A stretch of DNA of 64,000 nt from Microbacterium testaceum. Lineage in GTDB: Bacteria > Actinomycetota > Actinomycetes > Actinomycetales > Microbacteriaceae. Position 1 is the stretch's first letter. The number at the start of each line of letters is the position of its first letter. Shown one piece after another: positions 25,431-36,397 of this stretch. The stretch spans positions 3,162,001 through 3,226,000 of the forward strand of contig NZ_CP121699.1 of assembly GCF_029761935.1 (NCBI RefSeq), given 5' to 3'. The notes under the pieces were generated by a model that was not told where the DNA came from, searched no databases, and saw only the letters and a list, made by a program, of their open reading frames with translations. Both the position numbers and the translations under genes were made by a program.

Positions 25431-26645
25431 ATGGAACAACCGCAGCTCGTGCTGCTCGCGCTCCTCGCAGGACTCCTGGTCGGGGCCGCGGTGGTCGGCC
25501 TCGTGGTCGCAGCCCTCCGCGCCCGCGACCGTTCCCTCGCACAGACCTCCTCGGAGGTCCCCGAGGGTGTGGAGGCCATGCTGGGGGCGATGGACGACCC
25601 CGCATTCGTCTGCGACACCTCATCGACCGTGCTGGCGCTCTCGCCGGCCGCCGAGGTGTTCGGCGTCCACGCCGGAGAGGTGATCGCCAGCGAGGAGCTC
25701 AAGCGCGTGTCCCGGGTGGCGCGCGACACCGGCTCGGGCATCGCCGAGAACCTGCGCCTGCGCCGCGGCGCCGCTCCCGCCGAACCGCGCCTCGTGGCCG
25801 TGCGGGCCACGCCCATCTCGGCCCGCCTCACCCTGCTCGTCCTGCGCGACATCACCGAGCACGAGCGCGTGGAAGAGATGCGCCGAGACTTCGTGGCCAA
25901 CACGAGTCACGAACTGAAGACCCCCGTCGGCGCGGTGAGCCTTCTCGCCGAGGCGATCGAGTCCGCCGCCGACGACCCCGCCCAGGTGCGGCACTTCTCG
26001 TCGCGCCTGCAGGCGGAGGTCACCCGACTGGCTGCGCTCGTCAACCGCATCCTCAGCCTCTCGCGCCTGCAGGCCTCCGACGAGCTGCGCGACGTGCGCG
26101 ACGTCTCGATCGACGAGGTCGTCACGGCCGCGGTCGAGGGGTACGCGATCCAGGCGGATGCCGCCCAGGTCACGGTGGTCCGCGGGGGGACGAAGGGCCT
26201 GTGGGTGCGCGGGGAGCCGCAGATCCTCACCGAGGCCGTCGGCAACCTGGTGGCCAACGCCATCGCTTACTCGCCCGAGGGATCGAAGGTCGGAGTGGGC
26301 ATCAAGCTCGACGACACGGTCGTCGAGATCGCCGTCACCGACCGCGGGATCGGCATCCCCGAGAGCGACCAGCACCGCGTCTTCGAGCGCTTCTACCGCG
26401 CCGACCAGGCGCGCTCGCGCCGGACCGGCGGAACGGGACTCGGCCTGTCGATCGTGAAGCACGCCGTCCAGCGCCACGGGGGAGAGGTGCGGCTGTGGTC
26501 GCGGCCCGACCGCGGCTCGACCTTCACCATCCGCCTTCCGATGTCGGAAGCTCCCGACCTCGAGAGCGTCCGTCCCAAACCCCGTCGCAAGGGCCGCAAG
26601 GGCTCCGCGACGACCCCCGTACCCGCGAAGGGAGACACCGCATGA
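25431..26645 (+). CDS. senX3: Sensor histidine kinase SenX3
   Basis: A 404-residue kinase. Two closely spaced hydrophobic segments at the N-terminus (LVLLALLAGLLVGAAVVGLV) form a membrane anchor, followed by a PAS-like domain (AMLGAMDDPAFVCDTS). The phosphorylated histidine is in FVANTSHELKTPVGAV near residue 165. ATP-binding boxes are NLVANAIAYSPEG, DRGIGIPESD, and GGTGLGLSIV. A basic, proline-rich tail follows. TACGCT at 25419-25424 ends seven bases before the ATG, so the transcript is probably leaderless. The stop overlaps regX3 (ATGA). SenX3 senses phosphate status via Pst and PhoU. Confidence 0.95.
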   Translation: MEQPQLVLLALLAGLLVGAAVVGLVVAALRARDRSLAQTSSEVPEGVEAMLGAMDDPAFVCDTSSTVLALSPAAEVFGVHAGEVIASEELKRVSRVARDTGSGIAENLRLRRGAAPAEPRLVAVRATPISARLTLLVLRDITEHERVEEMRRDFVANTSHELKTPVGAVSLLAEAIESAADDPAQVRHFSSRLQAEVTRLAALVNRILSLSRLQASDELRDVRDVSIDEVVTAAVEGYAIQADAAQVTVVRGGTKGLWVRGEPQILTEAVGNLVANAIAYSPEGSKVGVGIKLDDTVVEIAVTDRGIGIPESDQHRVFERFYRADQARSRRTGGTGLGLSIVKHAVQRHGGEVRLWSRPDRGSTFTIRLPMSEAPDLESVRPKPRRKGRKGSATTPVPAKGDTA

Positions 26646-27325
26646 CCCGCGTTCTGATCGTCGAGGACGAACCCGATCTGGCCGACCCGCTGGCCTACCT
26701 ACTGCGCCGGGAGGGGTACGAGGTCGAGATCGCCGAGGACGGCGCCCTCGCACTGGTCGCCTTCCGCGAGCGCGGAGCCGACATCCTCCTGCTGGATCTC
26801 ATGCTCCCCGGGATGCCGGGGACCGAGGTGTGCCGTCAGGTGCGTCTGACCTCTCAGGTGCCGATCATCATGCTCACGGCGAAGGATTCCGAGGTCGATA
26901 TCGTCGTCGGCCTCGAACTCGGCGCCGACGACTACGTCACCAAGCCGTACTCGACCCGCGAACTCCTCGCGCGGATGCGGGCCGTGCTGCGCCGCCGCAC
27001 GCCCGAGGAGGCCGACCTCGACGACCGCGTCCTGTCGGGCGGGCGGGTCGTGCTGGACATCGATCGCCACACGGTCGCCGTGGACGGCGGCGAGATCAAC
27101 ATCCCCCTCAAGGAGTTCGAGCTGCTCGAGGTGCTCATGCGCAACGCCGGCCGCGTGCTCACGCGCGGTCAGCTCATCGACCGCGTGTGGGGGACCGACT
27201 ACTTCGGCGACACCAAGACCCTCGACGTGCACATCAAGCGCATCCGCTCGCGCATCGAGCAGAACCCGAGCGAGCCGAGCATGCTCGTGACCGTGCGCGG
27301 TCTGGGGTACCGCTTCGAAGCCTGA
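26642..27325 (+). CDS. regX3: Response regulator RegX3
   Basis: A 227-residue OmpR/PhoB-type regulator. The receiver domain (residues 1-120) has the acidic pair in VEDEPDLAD, the phosphoacceptor Asp in LLLDLMLPGMPG near 52, and the conserved Lys in YVTKPYS near 102. The winged helix has EINIPLKEFELLEVLMRNAG and DRVWGTDYFGDTKTLDVHIK. RegX3 should bind the PHO-like repeats upstream of pstS, phoU and ppk. Coupled to senX3 by a four-base overlap; followed by a strong hairpin. Confidence 0.95.
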   Translation: MTRVLIVEDEPDLADPLAYLLRREGYEVEIAEDGALALVAFRERGADILLLDLMLPGMPGTEVCRQVRLTSQVPIIMLTAKDSEVDIVVGLELGADDYVTKPYSTRELLARMRAVLRRRTPEEADLDDRVLSGGRVVLDIDRHTVAVDGGEINIPLKEFELLEVLMRNAGRVLTRGQLIDRVWGTDYFGDTKTLDVHIKRIRSRIEQNPSEPSMLVTVRGLGYRFEA

Positions 27326-27335
27326 CCCCCGCGGG

Positions 27336-27378
27336 AACGACGAAGGCGCCGACGGAGACCGTCGGCGCCTTCGTCGTT
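27336..27378. terminator. Bidirectional terminator after regX3
   Basis: Arms of 20 bases (27336-27355 and 27359-27378) pair perfectly around a three-base loop (AGA), between convergent genes ending at 27325 and 27382. The right flank continues CGTTC. Confidence 0.9.
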
Positions 27379-27381
27379 CGT

Positions 27382-27942
27382 TCAGGACGCGGGAGTCGCG
27401 CTCGGAGTCGGGGTCGGCGTGGCCGAGGGCGTCGCCGGGATCGAGAACGTGGCCTCGGGGCTCGGTGCCAGGGGAGCAAGGTACTCGAGTGCACCATCGA
27501 GCACGGGGACCTGGATGAGTGCGCCCTGCCCGTCGCCGGACTGGAAGTAGACGGGCACGGTCGAGCCGGGCACGGCGTCGATGTCGTCGAGGCGCAGCGG
27601 CTCGACGTCGTCGGCCAGGTCGCCGAGGCTGAGGGTCCGGTTGGCGGGAACGTTCACCGAGGAGCGGACCGCGGTCGAACCCTCGCCGACCTCGAGGCGC
27701 AGCGTGAGCGGCTCGGTGGTGTCGTTGACGATGGCCGCGACGAAGTTGCCGGTCGTGCCGTCGTCGTTGGCGACGATCAGCGCGTTGCGCACGTGCAGCG
27801 GGCCGGAGTCGGCCGGCACGTTCACGCCGTCCGAAGCGGAGTAATCGATGGTGGTCGCCTGCGGGGCGAGGATGTTGCATCCAGTCGTGCCGAGCACGAC
27901 AGCGGCACCCACGGCGATGGACGCGATCAGGCGCGTTTTCAC
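27382..27942 (-). CDS. Conserved lipoprotein divergent from carD
   Basis: A 186-residue secreted lipoprotein: [18 protein letters not shown] then TTGC, so Cys near residue 24 is the lipidation site (an imperfect lipobox, with T at -3). The body resembles a beta-sandwich ([20 protein letters not shown], then [11 protein letters not shown]). The C-terminus is a Thr/Pro/Ser-rich low-complexity tail. I do not recognise a function; similar Microbacteriaceae proteins sit opposite carD. GTG start four bases after GGAGG. Confidence 0.8.
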   Translation of the reverse strand: MKTRLIASIAVGAAVVLGTTGCNILAPQATTIDYSASDGVNVPADSGPLHVRNALIVANDDGTTGNFVAAIVNDTTEPLTLRLEVGEGSTAVRSSVNVPANRTLSLGDLADDVEPLRLDDIDAVPGSTVPVYFQSGDGQGALIQVPVLDGALEYLAPLAPSPEATFSIPATPSATPTPTPSATPAS

Positions 27943-28070
27943 GGATCCTCCAAGATCGACAGACGGCATCCAGATCATCCTACGGGGTCCGCGGTGTCGA
28001 GCCGCCCCCACGCGCGCGAGGAGCGGAAGGTCGCGGGGTGGGCGGAACCTTAGCGCATGCGGGCCTGTGG

Positions 28071-28076
28071 TATCCT
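28071..28076 (+). promoter_or_regulatory. carD promoter -10 element
   Basis: TATCCT preceded by TGTGG forms an extended -10-like element 27 bases upstream of the carD ATG; TTAGCG at 28050-28055 is a possible weak -35. The predicted 5' leader is about 20 bases and includes the ribosome site GAAAGGA. Confidence 0.55.
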
Positions 28077-28102
28077 GGATGTTGCCGAAAGGACATAACT
28101 CC

Positions 28103-28585
28103 ATGCTTTTTGAGGTTGGCGAGACCGTCGTTTACCCGCACCATGGCGCGGCCACGATCATCGAGGTCAAGGAACGCGTTATCAAGGGTGAGACGAAGAA
28201 ATACCTGAAGCTCAACGTCACGCAGGGAGACCTCGTCATCGAGGTCCCGGCTGACAACGTCGACCTCGTCGGCGTTCGCGACGTGATCGGCAAAGAGGGT
28301 CTCGACCGCGTCTTCGAGGTGCTGCGCGCACCCTTCACCGAGGAGCCGACCAACTGGTCGCGTCGCTACAAGGCGAACCTCGAGAAGCTCGCGTCGGGCG
28401 ACGTGATCAAGGTGAGCGAGGTCGTCCGCGACCTGTGGCGCCGCGATCAGGACCGCGGTCTGTCCGCCGGCGAGAAGCGCATGCTGGCCAAGGCCCGTCA
28501 GATCCTCGTGTCCGAGCTCGCTCTGGCCGAGAAGACCGACGAAGACCGTGCGAGCGTCGTGCTCGACGAGGTCCTCGCGTCCTGA
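28103..28585 (+). CDS. carD: RNA polymerase-binding transcription factor CarD
   Basis: A 160-residue global regulator that binds the RNA polymerase beta subunit and stabilises open complexes, including at rRNA promoters. The N-terminal RNAP-interaction domain starts [17 protein letters not shown], and the DNA-binding helical domain includes [21 protein letters not shown] conserved Trp (NWSRRYK) contacts the upstream edge of the -10. Start set at ATG 28103 by GAAAGGACATAACTCC. The order carD-ispD-ispF-cysS-rlmB follows that of mycobacteria. Confidence 0.97.
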   Translation: MLFEVGETVVYPHHGAATIIEVKERVIKGETKKYLKLNVTQGDLVIEVPADNVDLVGVRDVIGKEGLDRVFEVLRAPFTEEPTNWSRRYKANLEKLASGDVIKVSEVVRDLWRRDQDRGLSAGEKRMLAKARQILVSELALAEKTDEDRASVVLDEVLAS

Positions 28586-28700
28586 CGCCCCGGCGCCGGG
28601 ACCCCCGCGCTGACGCCCCGCCCCCGTCGTCGAGAACCGATAACGAGGCCGGGGCTTTCGGCGTTCCGCGGCGCCTGTCGGGTCGCGCTAGCGTGAACGG

Positions 28701-29903
28701 GTGACTCTCACCCCCGTTCCCCGTCTCGCGGTCATCGTCGTCGCCGCCGGCTCCGGCACCCGTCTGAAGGGGGGAGCGCCGAAGGCGTTCGTCGGCATCG
28801 ACGACCGGTCGATCTTGCACCACGCCCTGCGCGGTGTGTTCGCGGCGACGACCGCGCAGGTGGTCGTCGTGGTGCCCACGGGGTACGAGGGCGAGGCGTT
28901 GACCGATGCGCGGGATGCCGCGGGCGATCGCGCCGATCTCGTCACCGTCGTGGTGGGCGGCGCCACTCGTCAGGAATCGGTCCTCGCGGGCCTCGACGCG
29001 CTGTGGGCCGACGTCGAGATCGTCCTGGTCCACGACGCGGCGCGCGCGCTGACGCCCGCCGCCGTCTTCGACCGTGTGGTCGCGGCGATCGACGCCGGAG
29101 CCGCGGCGGTCATTCCGACGCTCCCCGTGGTGGACACCATCAAGCGGGTCGATGAGGACGGACGCGTGGTCGGACCCGTCGACCGCTCGGAGCTCGCCGC
29201 CGCTCAGACCCCTCAGGGCTTCCTGCGGACCGTGCTCCGATCGGCGCTCGCGTCGGTCGATGTCGACCACACCGACGACGCGGCGGCCGTCGCCGCAGCG
29301 GGGCATTCCGTGGTCACCGTCGAGGGGGACGCCGTGGCGTTCAAGATCACGACCGGACCCGACCTCGACCGTGCTCGAGCTCTTCTGCAGGCGATTCCCG
29401 CTGCATCCCTCGTCCAGGCGCCGGTGCACACGGCGCCGCGCGTGGGGATCGGCACCGACGTGCACGGTTTCGGCGGCGAGGGGACGCTCTGGCTCGCGGG
29501 CCTCGAATGGCCGGGGGAGCAGGCGCTCTCGGGCCACTCCGACGGTGACGCCGTCGCCCACGCGATCGTCGACGCGCTCTTGGCGGCCGCGGGTCTCGGT
29601 GACATCGGCACGCACTTCGGCACGGACCGGCCCGAATTCGCCGGGGCGCACGCCGCCGCCTTCCTCGCGCACACCGTCGGACTGCTCGGAGCCGCAGGGT
29701 GGCGCATCGGCAATGTGTCGGTGCAGGTGCAGGCGAACCGCCCGCGCTTCGCGTCGCGTCGCGTCGAGGCCGAGCAGGTGCTGTCGGCCGCCCTCGGCGG
29801 TGCGGCGGTATCGGTGAGCGCCACCACGACGGACGGTCTCGGTTTCACGGGACGCACCGAGGGTGTGGCCGCCTTCGCGTCGGCATTGCTCCTGCCGGCC
29901 TAG
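28701..29903 (+). CDS. ispDF: Bifunctional IspD/IspF enzyme of the MEP pathway
   Basis: A 400-residue fusion. Residues 1-230 are IspD, which makes CDP-methylerythritol: nucleotide motif [18 protein letters not shown], then [10 protein letters not shown]. Residues 240-400 are IspF, which cyclises to MEcPP: metal ligands in GIGTDVHGF and [16 protein letters not shown], plus [13 protein letters not shown]. In mycobacteria these are separate adjacent genes; here they share one frame. TAGCGT (28689-28694) ends seven bases before GTG 28701, implying a leaderless message. The stop shares CTAG with the convergent acetyltransferase. Confidence 0.96.
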   Translation: MTLTPVPRLAVIVVAAGSGTRLKGGAPKAFVGIDDRSILHHALRGVFAATTAQVVVVVPTGYEGEALTDARDAAGDRADLVTVVVGGATRQESVLAGLDALWADVEIVLVHDAARALTPAAVFDRVVAAIDAGAAAVIPTLPVVDTIKRVDEDGRVVGPVDRSELAAAQTPQGFLRTVLRSALASVDVDHTDDAAAVAAAGHSVVTVEGDAVAFKITTGPDLDRARALLQAIPAASLVQAPVHTAPRVGIGTDVHGFGGEGTLWLAGLEWPGEQALSGHSDGDAVAHAIVDALLAAAGLGDIGTHFGTDRPEFAGAHAAAFLAHTVGLLGAAGWRIGNVSVQVQANRPRFASRRVEAEQVLSAALGGAAVSVSATTTDGLGFTGRTEGVAAFASALLLPA

Positions 29904-30361
29904 AGCTCGCGCGACATGAAGGTGGAGAGCGGGTCGGGCGCGTAGGGCGCGAACGCCGGGCATTCGACGAAACCCTCGCTGGCGTAGAGGCGTCGCGCGG
30001 GCACGAAGTTGTCGGTGCTCCCGGTCTCGAGCCACAGACTTCGGATGCCGCGCTCCCGCGCATCGTCCATGATGTGCCTGAGGATGGCGCGACCGATCCC
30101 CTGGCCGAGGAAGCCCTCCACGACCCGCATCGACTTCAGCTCGGCCCGGCCCCCGTCCAGGTCCTTGCACGCGCCGATACCGGCGAGTTCGTCGTCCACC
30201 CACGCGGACCACACCGTGACGCCGTCGGCGGCGAGACGGTCCACGTCGAGCGCGTGCACGCTCTCGACGGGTGTGTTCTCGAGCATGCCGGCGAGGTGCG
30301 CGGCGACGAGAGCGCGCGTGGCGTCTCCGGACAGGTCATCGGGGCGGATCATGAGGGGCAC
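29900..30361 (-). CDS. GNAT-family N-acetyltransferase
   Basis: A 153-residue acetyl-CoA-dependent transferase. Motif A, which binds CoA pyrophosphate, is [19 protein letters not shown] near residue 75-95; motif B includes [15 protein letters not shown] near 125. The acceptor substrate is unknown. On the minus strand TAGGGT (30373-30368) ends seven bases before GTG 30361, so I use that start rather than ATG 30352. Its TAG stop overlaps that of ispDF in a shared CTAG. Confidence 0.85.
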   Translation of the reverse strand: MPLMIRPDDLSGDATRALVAAHLAGMLENTPVESVHALDVDRLAADGVTVWSAWVDDELAGIGACKDLDGGRAELKSMRVVEGFLGQGIGRAILRHIMDDARERGIRSLWLETGSTDNFVPARRLYASEGFVECPAFAPYAPDPLSTFMSREL

Positions 30362-30429
30362 TCCCGCACCCTAACGACCCCGTGTTTCACGCTCGGGTCG
30401 CGCGGGAAGGCGGCCGGTAGGCTGGGGCG

Positions 30430-31830
30430 GTGACTGTTCGGCTCTACGACACGAAGGCGCAGGCTCTGCGCGACTTCGTCCCCCTCGACCCCTCGAACGT
30501 CACGGTGTACGTCTGCGGGCCGACCGTGCAGTCGGGTCCCCACATCGGTCACGTCCGCGCGGCTCTCGCGTTCGACCTGTTGCGCCGCTGGCTCGCCCAC
30601 CGCTACGGTCGCGTCACCTTCGTGCGCAATGTCACCGACATCGACGACAAGGTCCTCGCCAACGCGCGGGACACCGAGCCGTGGTGGGCCCTCGCCTATC
30701 GCATGGAGCTCGAGTTCTCGCGGGCCTACGAGGCCGTCGGCATCCTTCCCCCGACGTACGAGCCCCGCGCGACCGCTTCGGTGACGCAGATGCAGGAGCT
30801 CATCTCGGAGCTCATCGAGCGCGGTCACGCCTACGCCGCTGCCGGAGACGTGTACTTCGACGTCCGATCGTGGCCCGCCTACGGCGAGCTCACGCGGCAG
30901 AGCCTGGATGCCATGGAGCCGGCCGCCGACGCCGACCCCCGGGGCAAGAGGGACGCGCGCGACTTCGCCCTGTGGAAGGGCGCGAAGCCCGGGGAGCCCG
31001 TTTCGGCGACCTGGGCCTCGCCGTGGGGTGCGGGGCGCCCGGGCTGGCACATCGAGTGCTCGGCGATGTCGCGTCGATACCTGGGGCCGGAGTTCGACAT
31101 CCACGGTGGCGGCCTCGACCTGCGCTTCCCTCACCACGAGAACGAGATCGCCCAGTCGACCGCCGCCGGGGACCCGTTCGCCCGGTACTGGGTGCACAAC
31201 GGGCTCGTCACCGTCGACGGGCAGAAGATGTCGAAGTCGCTGGGCAACTTCACCCTCGCCTCCGACGTGCTCGACGCCCACGAACCGCTCGTGGTGCGCT
31301 ATGCCCTCGCTGCGGCCCACTACCGCTCGAATCTCGACCTCACCGAAGCCTCCTGGGCCGAGGCCGAGGCGGCTCTCGGTCGCATCCGGACCTTCCTCGA
31401 CCGAGCCGGTCGCCTCGTGAAGCCGGGATGGTCCGAGGCGAAGGAGGGGCTCCCGACGGAGTTCGTCGAAGCGATGGACGACGACCTCTCGGTGCCACGG
31501 GCGCTGGCGGCGATCCACACGAGCATCCGCTCGGGAAATGCGCTGCTCGACGCCGGCAAGTACGATGAAGCGAAGCAGGACGTCTCGGACGTCTCGCAGA
31601 TGACGCTCGTCCTGGGTCTCAACCCTCACTCTTCTCAGTGGGGTGGCACCGGCGGGGGAGCGGAGACCGCCGCTCTGGACGCCCTCGTCCAGACGATGAT
31701 CACGCAGCGTGCGCAGGCACGCGCGGACAAGGATTGGGCGGCCGCGGATCGCATTCGAGACGCGATCGCCGCCGCAGGAATCACGCTGGAGGACACTCCG
31801 GCCGGAACGCATTGGAGTATCGATGGCTAA
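30430..31830 (+). CDS. cysS: Cysteinyl-tRNA synthetase
   Basis: A 466-residue class I synthetase that charges tRNA-Cys. [17 protein letters not shown] near residue 30 contains the HIGH-type motif and the first zinc cysteine; WHIECSAMS and [13 protein letters not shown] carry the other zinc ligands; the KMSKS loop is [10 protein letters not shown] near 265. GTG start seven bases after TAGGCT (30418-30423), therefore probably leaderless. Its last eight bases overlap rlmB. Confidence 0.97.
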   Translation: MTVRLYDTKAQALRDFVPLDPSNVTVYVCGPTVQSGPHIGHVRAALAFDLLRRWLAHRYGRVTFVRNVTDIDDKVLANARDTEPWWALAYRMELEFSRAYEAVGILPPTYEPRATASVTQMQELISELIERGHAYAAAGDVYFDVRSWPAYGELTRQSLDAMEPAADADPRGKRDARDFALWKGAKPGEPVSATWASPWGAGRPGWHIECSAMSRRYLGPEFDIHGGGLDLRFPHHENEIAQSTAAGDPFARYWVHNGLVTVDGQKMSKSLGNFTLASDVLDAHEPLVVRYALAAAHYRSNLDLTEASWAEAEAALGRIRTFLDRAGRLVKPGWSEAKEGLPTEFVEAMDDDLSVPRALAAIHTSIRSGNALLDAGKYDEAKQDVSDVSQMTLVLGLNPHSSQWGGTGGGAETAALDALVQTMITQRAQARADKDWAAADRIRDAIAAAGITLEDTPAGTHWSIDG

Positions 31831-32821
31831 GCCTGGACGCCCGGGAGCACGCAACCCCGGCAAGAAGAAGGGACCCCTGAAGGGGACCGGCGGCCACGTC
31901 CGCAAGGGACTCGAGGGGCGCGGACCCACCCCCAAGGCCGAGGACCGCGCCTGGCACCCCGCGGGCAAGCGCAAGGCCGCCCAGGAGCGCTACGCCGCCG
32001 CCGGCGGCAAGGCGAAGCCGGGCGTGCGCGCCGTCGGCAGCAACCCGAACCGCAAGAGCCCCAAGGCGGCCGACGATACCGAGACGGTCACCGGCCGCAA
32101 CTCGGTGCTCGAAGCGCTCCGCGCGAAGATCCCCGCCACGGCGATGTACGTCGCCCAGCGCATCGAGATGGACGACCGCGTCAAAGAGATGCTGTCGATG
32201 GCGACCAACCGCGGCATCCCCGTGCTCGAGGTCACCCGCCCCGAGCTGGACCGCATGGCCGGCTTCGACGGCGTGCACCAGGGCGTCGCCCTCAAGGTGC
32301 CCCCGTACGCGTACGCCCACCCGCAGGACCTGCTCGAGCAGATCATCGACAAGGGCCAGGTGCCCCTGCTCGTCGCGCTCGACGGCGTCACCGACCCCCG
32401 CAACCTCGGCGCGATCATCCGCTCGACGGGCGCGTTCGGCGGTCAGGGGCTGATCATCCCGCAGCGTCGGTCGGCGAGCGTCAACTCCGCCGCGTGGAAG
32501 ACCAGCGCCGGGGCCGCCGCCCGCATCCCCGTCGCCCTGGCGGCCAACCTGACGGCCACGCTGAAGGAGTTCAAGAAGCAGGGCGTCTTCGTGCTCGGCC
32601 TCGACGGCGACGGCGACGTCTCGCTGCCCGACCTCGAGCTCGCGGATCGTCCCGTCGTGATCGTCGTCGGCTCGGAGGGCAAGGGCCTGTCGCGCCTGGT
32701 CACCGAGACCTGCGACCAGGTCGTGTCGATCCCGATCTCGGCCGTGACCGAGTCGCTCAACGCCGGCATCGCGGCATCCGTCGCCCTCTACCAGGTGTCG
32801 ACGCTCCGCGCGGCTCGGTGA
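31823..32821 (+). CDS. rlmB: 23S rRNA 2'-O-methyltransferase RlmB-like (SpoU family)
   Basis: A 332-residue SPOUT methyltransferase. The first 90 residues are a lysine/glycine-rich basic extension ([20 protein letters not shown]). A SpoU substrate-binding domain ([14 protein letters not shown]) follows near 90. The trefoil-knot catalytic domain near 180-325 has [30 protein letters not shown] and [20 protein letters not shown]. The expected reaction is 2'-O-methylation of G2251 in 23S rRNA. Start ATG 31823, inside the cysS tail, with GGAG five bases upstream. Confidence 0.93.
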   Translation: MAKPGRPGARNPGKKKGPLKGTGGHVRKGLEGRGPTPKAEDRAWHPAGKRKAAQERYAAAGGKAKPGVRAVGSNPNRKSPKAADDTETVTGRNSVLEALRAKIPATAMYVAQRIEMDDRVKEMLSMATNRGIPVLEVTRPELDRMAGFDGVHQGVALKVPPYAYAHPQDLLEQIIDKGQVPLLVALDGVTDPRNLGAIIRSTGAFGGQGLIIPQRRSASVNSAAWKTSAGAAARIPVALAANLTATLKEFKKQGVFVLGLDGDGDVSLPDLELADRPVVIVVGSEGKGLSRLVTETCDQVVSIPISAVTESLNAGIAASVALYQVSTLRAAR

Positions 32822-32942
32822 CCTCCACGATCCGGCTCTGAAAGCCCGACGAACACGCCGGGTCGCATTGCCCGGGCGCCCCGATCACGGCACGCTGGAT
32901 GAGGACGTGGTTCCGTCCAGCAGACTGACGAAAGGAACGCCC

Positions 32943-33584
32943 ATGCCCCGCATCGCCGTCATCGGAGGCACCGGCTACGCCGGCAGCCACATCGTGACCG
33001 AAGCCGTGCGCCGCGGCCACACCGTGGTCTCGGTCGCCCGGTCGGTTCCGGCCGAGCGCATCGAGGGAGCGACCTACGTCGAGGGCACCGTGCTCGACGT
33101 CCCCGGGCTCGTCGCCGAGCTCGAGGGGGTCGACGTGGTCGTGTCGGCCGTGGCCCCGCGCGGTGACATGGAGGGCAAGCTGCGCCCCGCGATCGCCGAG
33201 CTCGTGGCCGCGCTCCCCGACGGCGTCCGCATCGGCGTCGTGGGCGGCGCGGGTGGATCGCTGGTCGCCGAGGGCGGCCCGCGCCTGGTCGACACCGCCG
33301 AGTTCACCGAGGAGTTCAAGCCCGAGGCCCTCGAGGCGTACGGCATCCTCGAAGACCTCCAGGCCGACGACACCGGTCGCGATTGGTTCTACATCCACCC
33401 CGCCGGAGGCTTCGGCGCGTGGGCACCGGGAGAGCGCACCGGGTCATACCGCGACGGCGGCGACGTGCTCGTCGTCGACGACGAAGGCAACTCGTTCATC
33501 GGCGGTGCCGACTTCGCGATCGCGGTGCTCGACGAGATCGAGAACCCGAAGCACTCGCGCGAGCGCTTCACCGTGGGGTACTGA
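32943..33584 (+). CDS. NAD(P)-binding reductase (atypical SDR)
   Basis: A 213-residue Rossmann protein: nucleotide motif IAVIGGTGYAGSHIV at the N-terminus, then DVVVSAVAPRG near residue 65 and IGVVGGAGGSLV near 95. It resembles the NmrA-like/YwnB group of NAD(P)H-binding proteins, which have unknown substrates. AAAGGA lies eight bases before ATG 32943. It is followed by a strong hairpin. Confidence 0.85.
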   Translation: MPRIAVIGGTGYAGSHIVTEAVRRGHTVVSVARSVPAERIEGATYVEGTVLDVPGLVAELEGVDVVVSAVAPRGDMEGKLRPAIAELVAALPDGVRIGVVGGAGGSLVAEGGPRLVDTAEFTEEFKPEALEAYGILEDLQADDTGRDWFYIHPAGGFGAWAPGERTGSYRDGGDVLVVDDEGNSFIGGADFAIAVLDEIENPKHSRERFTVGY

Positions 33585-33598
33585 GCCCGCGAGACACC

Positions 33599-33640
33599 GA
33601 GGCCGTGGCATCCGGGATCGAATCCGGATGCCACGGCCTC
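33599..33640. terminator. Terminator with paired GGCATCC/GGATGCC arms
   Basis: Perfect 17-base arms (33599-33615 and 33624-33640) around an eight-base loop, between convergent genes ending at 33584 and 33679. The stem contains the recurrent GGCATCC/GGATGCC pair. Confidence 0.88.
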
Positions 33641-33678
33641 CGTCGTTCCGGGCGCGCGGTGCCCGGCCCGAGGGGCGA

Positions 33679-35001
33679 TCAGACCAGGTCGCGCCAGTCC
33701 ACCGCGTCGGTGTCGGTCGTGGGGACCTCGCCGGTCTCGGGAGCGTCGGCGTCGGAGACCGTCGGCAGGGACATCGTGTCGGTGGGCGGGCCCATCACGG
33801 TGGCCTCGTCGCGACGGTGACGCAGGACGTCGTCGATGTACGAACTCACGACCTCGGCCAGGGGCACCGAACGACCGCGCGCCTGCGACATGTACCAGCG
33901 GTGTTCGAGCACCTGGTGGAACACTTCGGCGGGCTCGAGCTTGGCGCGCAGGTCCCACGGGATCGCCATGACGATCGGCTCGAACACGCGGGTGAGCCAC
34001 TCGTGCGCGACCATCTCCTCGTCGGCACCGAGGCGCGACACCCGGGCACGGAATTCGTCCAGATCGTTGAGCAGACGACGGGCCTGGTTCTCTTCGACAT
34101 CGAGGCCGGTCAGGCGGAGCAGACGGCGCTGGTGGTGTCCGGCATCCACCACCTTGGGCTGGATCGACACCTTCGTGCCGTCGCTGGCCGTGCGGATCGA
34201 CATCTCGCCGATGTCGAAGCCGAGGGCGTTCAACCGATGCACGCGCTCGGTGATGCGCCATGACTCGTCGACGGCGAAGGACTCCTTGTCGGTGAGAGCC
34301 CCCCACAGCGAGTGATACGACGAGACGAGACCGTCGGCGATGGCCACGGCATCCACTCCGCCCTCGAGGCGGCCCCCGGCCTCGAGATCCATGATCTCGC
34401 CGGCGATGTTGATGCGGGCGATGTCGAGATCGTGCGCACGCTGACCCGGCGTCAGGCGGTTGCCGTGCAGCTCACCCGTCTCGGCGTCGACCAGGTACGC
34501 GGCGAACTCGCCGGCGTCCCGGCGGAAGAGGGTGTTCGACAGTGAGACGTCGCCCCAGTAGAAGCCCACGTTGTGCAGGCGCACCAGCAGCACGGCGAGG
34601 GCATCGACGAGGCGCGTCGCGGTGTGCGGACGGAGCACCTGCGTGAACAGGGCGCGGTAGGGGAGCGAGAAGCGCAGGTGCGCCGTGACGAGCGCGGCGG
34701 GGAGGGGGCGACCCGAGGCGTCGGTGCGACCGGCGATCACGGCGACGCGGTCGACGCAGGGGGCGTCGAGACGGTCGAGGTTGCCGAGCATGTCGTACTC
34801 GCGCCGCGCCATCTCTTCGGTCGTCTCTTTGATGGCGACGACCCGACCCGACAGGTTGGCGAAGCGCACGAGGTGCCGCGAGATGCCCTTCGGGAGCGCC
34901 ACGATGTGGCTGCTGGGCCAGTCGGCGAGACCGGTCGACCAGGGCAGCTGCAGGAGGCCCGGGTCGACGGTGCTCGCCGTGATGCTGAGGGATTCGGACA
35001 C
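33679..35001 (-). CDS. DUF4032 protein with kinase-like fold
   Basis: A 440-residue cytoplasmic protein. The first half resembles small-molecule or LPS-type kinases: RHLVRFANLSGRVVAIKET near residue 45 with a candidate catalytic Lys, then LHNVGFYWGDVSLSNTLFRR near 165, where WGD occupies the place of the catalytic-loop Asp, and YLVDAETGE near 190 in the metal-binding position. The second half is the actinobacterial DUF4032 C-terminal domain. Substrate unknown. GTG start with GGAGG five bases upstream. A Thr/Asp/Pro-rich acidic tail ends the protein. Confidence 0.8.
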   Translation of the reverse strand: MSESLSITASTVDPGLLQLPWSTGLADWPSSHIVALPKGISRHLVRFANLSGRVVAIKETTEEMARREYDMLGNLDRLDAPCVDRVAVIAGRTDASGRPLPAALVTAHLRFSLPYRALFTQVLRPHTATRLVDALAVLLVRLHNVGFYWGDVSLSNTLFRRDAGEFAAYLVDAETGELHGNRLTPGQRAHDLDIARINIAGEIMDLEAGGRLEGGVDAVAIADGLVSSYHSLWGALTDKESFAVDESWRITERVHRLNALGFDIGEMSIRTASDGTKVSIQPKVVDAGHHQRRLLRLTGLDVEENQARRLLNDLDEFRARVSRLGADEEMVAHEWLTRVFEPIVMAIPWDLRAKLEPAEVFHQVLEHRWYMSQARGRSVPLAEVVSSYIDDVLRHRRDEATVMGPPTDTMSLPTVSDADAPETGEVPTTDTDAVDWRDLV

Positions 35002-35024
35002 GGGTACCTCCGGGGAAACGGTGC

Positions 35025-35065
35025 GGCGCGCCCCCGACCCGACGGATCGGGATCGAGGACGCGCC
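35025..35065 (-). terminator. Imperfect terminator after the sugar ABC ATPase
   Basis: On the minus strand, 3' of the ATPase gene, GGCGCG...CGATCCCGA pairs with TCGGGTCG...CGCGCC, leaving small internal mismatches and a four-base loop. No T-run. Confidence 0.5.
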
Positions 35066-35080
35066 GCGTCGATGCGTGGG

Positions 35081-36184
<1,104 letters not shown>

Positions 36185-36397
36185 GTTTTCTTCTCCTTCA
36201 CCGGCAGGTACGTGCCGGACGATCCGTAGTGAATGGAATGAACGGGGGCGACCCCGTGCGCCCGACGCTGGGCGTATTCGTCAGTATCGCACGTGTCTGG
36301 TCATTTCTCAGCCAGCCTGGCTACCATCGATGCTCGGTCGCCCCACCCGCGCGGCCCCCCTGATTTCATGCGGCATCGTCCGTGCCCGGAAGGTTTC

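Noticed and set aside
27848..28102. N-terminal extension of CarD
   Set aside because: CarD families begin at [12 protein letters not shown]; the extension overlaps the divergent promoter and lacks a ribosome site.
28587..28660. Terminator after carD
   Set aside because: GC-rich partial inverted repeats exist, but no stem pairs well enough to call.
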